From NCBI RefSeq assembly GCF_012689525.1, contig NZ_CP051516.1:3658001-3722000 (forward strand): a stretch of 64,000 bases of DNA, given 5' to 3'. Of this stretch, positions 58,385-64,000 are shown piece by piece (position 1 is the first letter of the stretch; every line of letters begins with the position of its first letter). The stretch comes from Paraburkholderia aromaticivorans (GTDB taxonomy: Bacteria; Pseudomonadota; Gammaproteobacteria; Burkholderiales; Burkholderiaceae). Position numbers and translations under genes: made by a program. The notes beneath the pieces were generated by a model, which saw only the letters and a list, made by a program, of their open reading frames with translations, did no database searches and was not told the DNA's origin.

Positions 58385-59785
58385 TCACGCCCACTTAGCC
58401 TCATGCGCGCCTATTCGGGTCGGCGGCAGCGCGAAGTACGCAGGCGTTTCGTCCAATGCTTCAGCCGGCTGCACGCCTAGCACGCGTCCAAACTCCGACT
58501 CCACGGTCGCGAGGCAATCGCGCACCTCTTCGAGCGTGACGTCCGGCGCTTTCCAGCCATCGGCAATCTGCCCGAATGATTGCAGCCACCGGCCCGTCTG
58601 CGCGAGCGAGACGCGTACGTGCCAGCTTCCACCTTCGGTAGCCCGCCGCGCCAATGCGACCATCGCGCCAAACGCCGCGAGATACCCGGTCGCATGATCC
58701 AGCGCCTGACATGGCAAATGCTTGGGCTCGTTCGACCCCGCCGCCTGCCGCTCAGTGAAGGCAATCCCGCTCGCCGACTGCACCAGACTATCGAACCCGC
58801 GCCGTTGCGCCCACGGCCCTTCGTGCCCATAGGCCGACACTGAAACATAGACGATCCCCGGCCGCACACGCGCCAGTTCCTCCGGACCGAAACCGCGCGC
58901 GGCTAGCGCTCCCGGGCGATATGCCTGCAGAAATACATCGGCGTCGGCGACGAGGCCGCGCAACACCTCACGCCCCGCCGCGTCGCGCAGATCGGCGAGA
59001 GCCGAACGCTTGCCGCGCCCGTTGTCGATCACCAGCGGCGCGATGTTCGGCAGATGCGGCCCGTTGATCATCAACACGTCCGCGCCATGCTGCGCGAGCG
59101 CCCGCCCAGCCACCGGTCCGGCAATGATGCGCGACAGATCCAGCACCCGCACGCCGGCCAGCGGCCGATCCGCGCCGCCCTCACGTGGCGGCTCGGCCGG
59201 CGCGTCGCCGATGCGCTCGATCTCGAAGAGCGGCAAACCCGCAATCGCTTTCGCCTGATCGAGCGCCGCCCACTCGTCGGGCGTGCGAATCAACGCCGCG
59301 CAGAGGCCGGCGTCAGCGAGCGTCTGGTCGAGCGTCGCGCCGTCCCAGTTGCGAATCGCGGTGGCCACGGCAACAGGATCGTTCTCGCAACCGAGTACCT
59401 GCAATACGCCCTGCAGGTGATGCGCGAAGTTCGTATGCAGTTGAATCCAGCGGCCGTCGCGTGTCTCGTAGAAACCCGTCACCGGATCGCGCAAGGCGGG
59501 CGGCGGCCCGTCGTCGACACGCAAATAGCGCTCGCTGCGAAACGACGCCAGCGCGCGCCGCATCTCCACCGTCACGTGCTGCCTGTGCCCCGTGCGCAAG
59601 CGCTGATATTCGGCCGCCGCAAGACCGGTCCCGGCGATGCTCGCCGAGGCCAGGCTGCCGACCCGGTAGACCGACGGCAAGCCCGGATCAGCGCCGGTCA
59701 GCGTGACGGAATGCAGCGCGGTCGGGTCGCATCCGGCGAGCGTCCAGATCTGTTTGAGAGCGAGTTCAGGTGTCATGTCGTCCAT
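58385..59785 (-). CDS. CaiB/BaiF (family III) CoA-transferase with rearranged domain order
   Basis: A 466-residue protein. The usual family start (LAGVRVLDLSRIIAGP) occurs only at about residue 209, and the catalytic-site stretch ALDHATGYLAAFGA places the expected nucleophile at Asp363. Residues 40-190 instead look like the second half of a CaiB protein (TGHRQHVTVEMRRALASF, then YETRDGRWIQLHTNF and RTPDEWAALD), so the order is permuted or a partial duplication. Substrate unknown. The start is 59785 or 59776. It diverges from the HTH-citrate-synthase gene across a repeat-rich control region. Confidence 0.8.
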   Translation of the reverse strand: MDDMTPELALKQIWTLAGCDPTALHSVTLTGADPGLPSVYRVGSLASASIAGTGLAAAEYQRLRTGHRQHVTVEMRRALASFRSERYLRVDDGPPPALRDPVTGFYETRDGRWIQLHTNFAHHLQGVLQVLGCENDPVAVATAIRNWDGATLDQTLADAGLCAALIRTPDEWAALDQAKAIAGLPLFEIERIGDAPAEPPREGGADRPLAGVRVLDLSRIIAGPVAGRALAQHGADVLMINGPHLPNIAPLVIDNGRGKRSALADLRDAAGREVLRGLVADADVFLQAYRPGALAARGFGPEELARVRPGIVYVSVSAYGHEGPWAQRRGFDSLVQSASGIAFTERQAAGSNEPKHLPCQALDHATGYLAAFGAMVALARRATEGGSWHVRVSLAQTGRWLQSFGQIADGWKAPDVTLEEVRDCLATVESEFGRVLGVQPAEALDETPAYFALPPTRIGAHEAKWA

Positions 59786-59832
59786 GGCGAAGCAGGAAGA
59801 AGTGAACCGAGTCTAGAATTACGCCCCGTCGC

Positions 59833-59869
59833 AATCAATCTTGATTATGATAATCAATATATATTGATT
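59833..59869. promoter_or_regulatory. Array of four alternating TTGATT/AATCAA half-sites between divergent genes
   Basis: AATCAA (59833-59838), TTGATT (59841-59846), AATCAA (59852-59857) and TTGATT (59864-59869). They form three overlapping perfect palindromes: 59833-59846, TTGATTATGATAATCAA (59841-59857) and AATCAATATATATTGATT (59852-59869). The array covers the likely -10 region of the downstream gene and starts 48 bp from the CoA-transferase gene, so one protein could control both. Confidence 0.65.
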
Positions 59870-59891
59870 TCTTCGGTTTCCGCACTTTTCC

Positions 59892-61133
59892 ATGCCAACC
59901 TCGAACTCCCTGACCGCTGCTGAAGCCGCCGCCACGCTCGGCATCAGCTTGCCCACGCTCTACGCGTATGTGAGCCGCGGCATGCTGAGCTCGTCGCCGG
60001 ATGCGCAGGGCAAGCATCGTCTCTACGACGCCGGCGAAGTGCGGCGCCTCGCGCGCCGCAAGGAAGACGGCAAGCGCGCGGGCAAAGTCGCGCAGAAGGT
60101 GCTGGACTGGGGCGTGCCGGTGCTCGAATCGTCCATCACGCTGGTCGCCGATGGGCGCCTGCTGTATCGCGGGCACGATGCGATGGAACTGGCGCAAAGC
60201 GCGTCGCTCGAGGACGTCGCGGCGCTGCTGTGGGAATGCAGCACACGGCGCATTACCGATGCGCCGGCCGTGCCATTCGCCACCGCCCAGTGGGCCGCGT
60301 GGCTCAAGCTGTGGGGCGACAGCACGCCGCTCGATCGCGCGCTCGTGCTGTTGCCGGCCGCCGCGGCGCAAATGCCGCGGGTGTGGGCGCTCGGCCGCGA
60401 TGCGCAACTCGATACCGCCTGTGCCGTCATGCGGTTGCTGGCCGCCGCGATGATCTCGGCGGCGCCGTCGAACGAGCCGCTGCATCGGCAACTGGCTTTA
60501 GCGTGGCATGTGCGTAACCGCCAGCAGGCTGGCTTGCTGCGCGCGGCGCTGGTGGCCTGCGCGGATCATGAGCTGAATGCGTCGACCTTCACGGTGCGCT
60601 GCATTACGTCGACGGGGACGCACCTGTTCGGCGCGGTGGCGGGAGGCCTCGCCGCCTTGTCGGGCCCGCGTCATGGCGGCGAAACGGTGCGCATCGCCGC
60701 GCTGCTCGAAGAAGCCTCGCGCGCGCCCGATCTCGACCGTTATCTGGCGAACCGCCTCGCGCGCGTCGAACACGGCGCGCACGGGCCGGTGCTGTCGGGC
60801 TTCGGTCATCCGCTGTATCCGGACGGCGACCCGCGCGCGCGGCTGTTGTTAGCCATGCTCGCTGACTGCGCGCCGGCGCGTTCGCCTTTACCTGAAGTAC
60901 TGGGATTGGCGCGCACGGTGCGCGACACGACCGGCGCGGAGCCGACTGTGGACTTCGCGCTTGCCGCCATCGAGCGAGTGCTGGCGTTGCCGGCTGGCGC
61001 CGCCTTCACGCTGTTCGCGGTCGGCCGGGTGGTCGGCTGGATTGCGCACGCCATGGAACAGACGCGCGACGGCCGGCTGATCCGGCCGCGCGCGCGTTAC
61101 ATCGGTGAATATGAGGCTGCTGGGCCGGGCTGA
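59892..61133 (+). CDS. Citrate-synthase-family protein with N-terminal helix-turn-helix domain
   Basis: A 413-residue fusion. Residues 5-60 form a MerR/Excisionase-like HTH (LTAAEAAATLGISLPTLYAY, HRLYDAGEVRRLARR). Residues about 75-405 are citrate synthase with all three catalytic positions: His261 (GPRHGG), His306 (GFGHPLYP) and Asp354 (TVDFAL), plus His226 (ADHELNAST) and the RPRARY arginines. It could be an enzyme that controls its own locus or a sensor using the citrate-synthase fold. No Shine-Dalgarno is visible. It diverges from the CoA-transferase gene. Confidence 0.85.
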   Translation: MPTSNSLTAAEAAATLGISLPTLYAYVSRGMLSSSPDAQGKHRLYDAGEVRRLARRKEDGKRAGKVAQKVLDWGVPVLESSITLVADGRLLYRGHDAMELAQSASLEDVAALLWECSTRRITDAPAVPFATAQWAAWLKLWGDSTPLDRALVLLPAAAAQMPRVWALGRDAQLDTACAVMRLLAAAMISAAPSNEPLHRQLALAWHVRNRQQAGLLRAALVACADHELNASTFTVRCITSTGTHLFGAVAGGLAALSGPRHGGETVRIAALLEEASRAPDLDRYLANRLARVEHGAHGPVLSGFGHPLYPDGDPRARLLLAMLADCAPARSPLPEVLGLARTVRDTTGAEPTVDFALAAIERVLALPAGAAFTLFAVGRVVGWIAHAMEQTRDGRLIRPRARYIGEYEAAGPG

Positions 61134-61169
61134 GACGCCGCGGACCCGGCTGATAGGCTTGACGAGTCG

Positions 61170-61475
61170 TCAGGCCGCGCCGAGCCAGCGCGGCAGCCAG
61201 TTCAAGACCGGCGAGCCCGACATCGGCTTCGTTGCGGTGCGCTCGGAGCCGCTCGCCAGCGCGAAGCGCGCGCCGGCCTGACCCGCGCTGATCCACGCCA
61301 CCGCCCGGCGCGGCAGTTCGATCGACTGGCCGGTCGCGAGCCAGTGATCCTCGCTGTCGCCCTCGATAGTTAGCCAGATCTCGCCCGAGATGACCTTGAA
61401 GATCGACGGACGCGCGACACGCCAGGCCGTCGCGGGTTCGTCATGTTCCAACTCGAAAATCCGGACTTCACGCAT
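61170..61475 (-). CDS. DUF2917 family protein
   Basis: A 101-residue cupin-like all-beta protein: IFELEHDEPATAWRV, KVISGEIWLTIEGD, DHWLATGQSIELPRRAVAWIS. This matches the DUF2917 pattern common in Burkholderiaceae, function unknown. ATG 61475 follows AAGGAGAG; an ATG five codons upstream would overlap that Shine-Dalgarno. It diverges from the MocR-type regulator. Confidence 0.78.
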   Translation of the reverse strand: MREVRIFELEHDEPATAWRVARPSIFKVISGEIWLTIEGDSEDHWLATGQSIELPRRAVAWISAGQAGARFALASGSERTATKPMSGSPVLNWLPRWLGAA

Positions 61476-61542
61476 CGCTCTCTCCTTCAAAGAACTTTTC
61501 TGTTGTACCGATTATTGACGTGCGATGATCGAATACCCATGC

Positions 61543-61571
61543 ACAGTTCCGAACACTTCCATCGGAACTGT
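61543..61571. promoter_or_regulatory. Inverted repeat between DUF2917 and MocR genes, candidate operator
   Basis: ACAGTTCCGA (61543-61552) and TCGGAACTGT (61562-61571) are perfect 10-bp complements with a 9-bp gap. A further CAGTTG follows at 61573 and ACAGTTG at 61588. MocR-family proteins bind repeated sites in the divergent promoter, so this is the likely target. Confidence 0.55.
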
Positions 61572-61664
61572 TCAGTTGAAAAACCGGACAGTTGCGCGAT
61601 CAGCGTGTCGCGAGCGGAGAACCCGTGCGCAGCCGTCGCGCCGGCCGGTGAAGGAAAGATCCGT

Positions 61665-63083
61665 ATGAAACTCGAAATCCAACTCGATCGGGACAACGGC
61701 GTGCCGCTGACCGAACAGATCGTCACCGGCGTCACGACGTGGATCCGCTCGCGCATCGCCCACCCCGGCTCGAAGCTGCCATCGATTCGCCAGTTTTCCG
61801 CCGATTACGGCGTGAGCCGCTTTCCGGTGATCGAGGCTTATGACCGGCTGGTGTCGCTCGGCTACGTCGACTCTCGCCACGGCTCCGGTTTCTATGTCGC
61901 CGACCGCCAGCCGGCGAGCACGCAGTGCCAGGGCTCCTCGGATCCCCGCCGCGCCGAGGACGAATCGGACCATCTTTTGCAGCAGTTCAACCATCCGGGC
62001 GAAACGCTCAAGCTGGGCAGCGGCTTCATCCCTGAAGCGTGGCGCGACACGGACAGCATCGCGCAGGCAATTCGCCACGTGTCGCGGACCGATCTCGCGA
62101 GCATGGTCGATTACGCCACCCCGCTCGGCAACCTGACGCTGCGCGAGCATCTGCAAAGTCGCATCGGCCAACTGGGGATTCAGGCTGACACGTCGCAGAT
62201 CCTCATCACCAACGGCGCAAGCCAGGCGCTCGATCTGCTGATGCGCTACATGCTCAAGGCAGGCGACACGATCTTTGTCGAAGACCCCGGTTACTACAAC
62301 CTCCACGGTCTGCTGAAGCTGCACGGCGTGAAACTGATCGGCATTCCGCGTACACGCAACGGTCCCGATCTGGACGTGATGCAGGAGCAGTTGAAGTCGC
62401 ATCGGCCCAAGCTGCTGTTCATCAACACCGTGTTCCACAATCCGACGGGCACCAATGTGGCGCCGCCGGTGGCCTTTCGGCTGCTGCAGTTGGCGCGCGA
62501 GCACGGCTTCTCGATCATCGAAGACGATATCTACGCAGATTTTCAAACCGACGTCACCGATCGGCTCGCCACGCTCGACCAACTCGAGCACGTGATCTAT
62601 GTGGGCGGGCTGTCCAAGACGCTGTCGTCGTCGCTGCGAATTGGCTGTGTGGTGGCGAGCCACGCGATCATCAAGGATCTGGTCGACATCAAGATGCTCA
62701 CGAGCATCGGCGGCTCGCGTTTTGCCGAAGCAGTCGCCGTGGCGATGCTGGAGCGCGGCGCGTATCGCAAGTATCTGGAGCGCCTGCGTCGGCGTATGCG
62801 CGACGCGCTGGGCTCGACCATTCAGACGCTCGAAGACGCGGGCTGGGAAATTTTCGACAAACCCCTGGGCGGGAAATTCGTGTGGGCTCGCGTGCCGCAT
62901 GTCGGCAATGCGGAACGGCTGGTGGAATGCGGCGTGCCGCTGGGGGTGACCGTCGTGCCGGGCAACCACTTTCGGCCGAATATGGAAGTGAGTCCGTGGA
63001 CCAGGATTCACATCGCATTCGGTAACGACCCGCGTGCGCAGTCGTTCTTTCGCGCGGCGGCGGCGTTGCCGGCGTCGGGGTGA
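61665..63083 (+). CDS. MocR-type regulator (GntR HTH fused to aminotransferase-like domain)
   Basis: A 472-residue protein. The GntR winged helix (about 10-80) has VPLTEQIVTGVTTWIRSRI, KLPSIRQFSADYGVSR and SRHGSGFYVAD; the fold-I aminotransferase domain follows with NPTGTN, EDDIYADF and the PLP lysine Lys318 in GGLSKTLSSS. Members sense PLP or its adducts and often control a divergent gene, here the DUF2917 gene. ATG 61665 is preceded by AAGGAAAG; the upstream extension is rejected. Confidence 0.88.
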   Translation: MKLEIQLDRDNGVPLTEQIVTGVTTWIRSRIAHPGSKLPSIRQFSADYGVSRFPVIEAYDRLVSLGYVDSRHGSGFYVADRQPASTQCQGSSDPRRAEDESDHLLQQFNHPGETLKLGSGFIPEAWRDTDSIAQAIRHVSRTDLASMVDYATPLGNLTLREHLQSRIGQLGIQADTSQILITNGASQALDLLMRYMLKAGDTIFVEDPGYYNLHGLLKLHGVKLIGIPRTRNGPDLDVMQEQLKSHRPKLLFINTVFHNPTGTNVAPPVAFRLLQLAREHGFSIIEDDIYADFQTDVTDRLATLDQLEHVIYVGGLSKTLSSSLRIGCVVASHAIIKDLVDIKMLTSIGGSRFAEAVAVAMLERGAYRKYLERLRRRMRDALGSTIQTLEDAGWEIFDKPLGGKFVWARVPHVGNAERLVECGVPLGVTVVPGNHFRPNMEVSPWTRIHIAFGNDPRAQSFFRAAAALPASG

Positions 63084-63163
63084 GTTTGGGTTGGTTGCGC
63101 TTGTGGCCTGGCTGCCGGGTTGTGTTGGTTATGGGAGTCGAATGCTTGAGCGGCCCGGTTAGG

Positions 63164-63233
63164 TGCTTTGCCTGAGTTGCTTTGCCTGAGTTGCTTTGCC
63201 TGAGGTGCTTTGCCTGAGGTGCTTTGCCTGAGG
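63164..63233 (+). repeat. Five tandem copies of a 14-bp unit
   Basis: The unit TGCTTTGCCTGAG(T/G) is repeated five times head to tail from 63164, followed by a degenerate sixth (TGCCTGCCTCAG). The first two units end in T and the next three in G. Fourteen is not a multiple of three and the array is intergenic, so it is not coding. Confidence 0.9.
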
Positions 63234-63321
63234 TGCCTGCCTCAGTTGCCCGCTGCGCCGGACCGCGCTTTTCCCTAGAATAGCGAGTCCCAGCCCGTCC
63301 CTGCGCGCCTAGCCGCCCTCC

Positions 63322-64000
63322 ATGTCCACGCCGACTCCGCCCGCCACCGCATCCAGTACGCCTTCGCCCCGCTCGCTCACCGTGATGCTGTGGATCGTTG
63401 CCACCGGCTTCTTCATGCAGACGCTCGACTCGACCATCGTCAACACCGCGCTGCCCGCGATGGCGACGAGCCTCGGCGAGTTGCCGCTACGCATGCAATC
63501 GGTGGTGATCGCCTATTCGCTGACGATGGCCGTGATGATTCCGGTGTCCGGCTGGCTCGCCGACAAGCTCGGCACGCGCCGCGTGTTCTTCAGCGCGATC
63601 CTCGTGTTCGCAATCGCCTCGTTGCTGTGCGCGAACGCGCATACGCTGAATCAACTGGTGGCCTTCCGCATCATGCAGGGCGTGGGCGGGGCCATGCTGC
63701 TGCCGGTCGGACGGCTCGCCGTGCTGCGCACCTTTCCGGCCGAACGCTATTTGCCGGCGCTCTCGTTCGTGGCGATCCCGGGTCTCATCGGACCGCTAAT
63801 CGGCCCCACGCTCGGCGGTTGGCTCGTGAAAATCGCCTCGTGGCACTGGATCTTTCTGATCAACGTGCCGGTCGGGATCGTCGGTTGCATTGCCACGTTC
63901 ATCTTCATGCCGGACAGCCGGAACGAACACGTCGGCAAGTTCGACATGAAAGGCTACCTGCTGCTGATCGTCGGCATGGTGGCGATCTCGTTCGCGCTCG
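63322..64000 (+). CDS. MFS transporter, DHA2-type drug exporter (3' end outside window)
   Basis: The first 226 residues of a 14-helix MFS exporter, open to the window end. [26 protein letters not shown] is helix 1 with the DHA2 motif D1 (LDxTIVNxALP), [13 protein letters not shown] is motif A and [17 protein letters not shown] motif C of antiporters, with [12 protein letters not shown] after it. It probably exports drugs or other amphiphiles with protons. No MFP or regulator gene is visible inside the window. Confidence 0.85.
   Translation, partial: MSTPTPPATASSTPSPRSLTVMLWIVATGFFMQTLDSTIVNTALPAMATSLGELPLRMQSVVIAYSLTMAVMIPVSGWLADKLGTRRVFFSAILVFAIASLLCANAHTLNQLVAFRIMQGVGGAMLLPVGRLAVLRTFPAERYLPALSFVAIPGLIGPLIGPTLGGWLVKIASWHWIFLINVPVGIVGCIATFIFMPDSRNEHVGKFDMKGYLLLIVGMVAISFAL

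Noticed and set aside
63164..63233. Possible CRISPR array
   Set aside because: Units of 14 bp are directly adjacent with no spacers, so it is a simple tandem repeat.

Overview
The window is GC-rich (roughly 60-65 %) and densely packed. Its gene content and order (rpmB-rpmG beside radC, fkpB-ispH, livKHMGF, nadB/nadAC, ileS-lspA-coaBC-dut, clpS-clpA, icd) and protein sequences fit the main chromosome of a Burkholderiaceae bacterium, most likely Paraburkholderia. This is judged from recognised protein families and synteny, not from a database search. I see no rRNA or tRNA gene, CRISPR array, insertion sequence or prophage.

Layout. 1-3.4 kb: the end of an Rhs/YD-repeat gene with a small downstream partner, followed by a decayed second C-terminal cassette and a second copy of the partner (an orphan Rhs-CT/immunity-like module). 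3.6-9.0 kb: rsuA, a small membrane protein, an SDR protein, a 2Fe-2S/flavin reductase, and an acetylornithine-aminotransferase-type gene preceded by an Arg-rich leader peptide and terminator, then a GNAT acetyltransferase. 9.1-14.2 kb: the complete livK-livHMGF branched-chain amino-acid ABC transporter. 14.7-17.7 kb: ispH, fkpB, radC, rpmB-rpmG. 18-21.7 kb: all three de novo NAD genes (nadB facing nadA-nadC). 21.8-26.6 kb: fatty-acid desaturase, MscS channel, purN-rsmB. 26.7-34.1 kb: ribF, ileS-lspA, coaBC, a luciferase-like monooxygenase and dut.

34.5-37.0 kb is a large protein of unknown function with beta-rich modules and a possible TIM-barrel end, in a more AT-rich setting. 37-49.4 kb: clpA/clpS, a cold-shock gene with a long 5' leader, a glycosyltransferase-like gene, icd, rluE, two small exported proteins, a stand-alone fusA, a cupin gene and a Ni/Co transporter. 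49.7-55.4 kb: a five-component peptide ABC importer encoded by four genes. 56-64 kb is accessory: a Rap1a/Tai-like exported protein, an aldo/keto reductase, a GntR regulator, a CoA-transferase diverging from an HTH-citrate-synthase fusion, a DUF2917 gene diverging from a MocR-type regulator, a 14-bp tandem repeat and the start of an MFS exporter.

Most notable signals: (i) a predicted arginine-codon attenuator in front of the argD-like gene, with leader peptide, antiterminator and terminator all visible; (ii) the tandem Rhs-CT/partner modules; (iii) four alternating TTGATT/AATCAA half-sites between the CoA-transferase and HTH-citrate-synthase genes; (iv) a perfect 16-bp palindrome upstream of icd; (v) a rearranged, apparently permuted CaiB/BaiF CoA-transferase.
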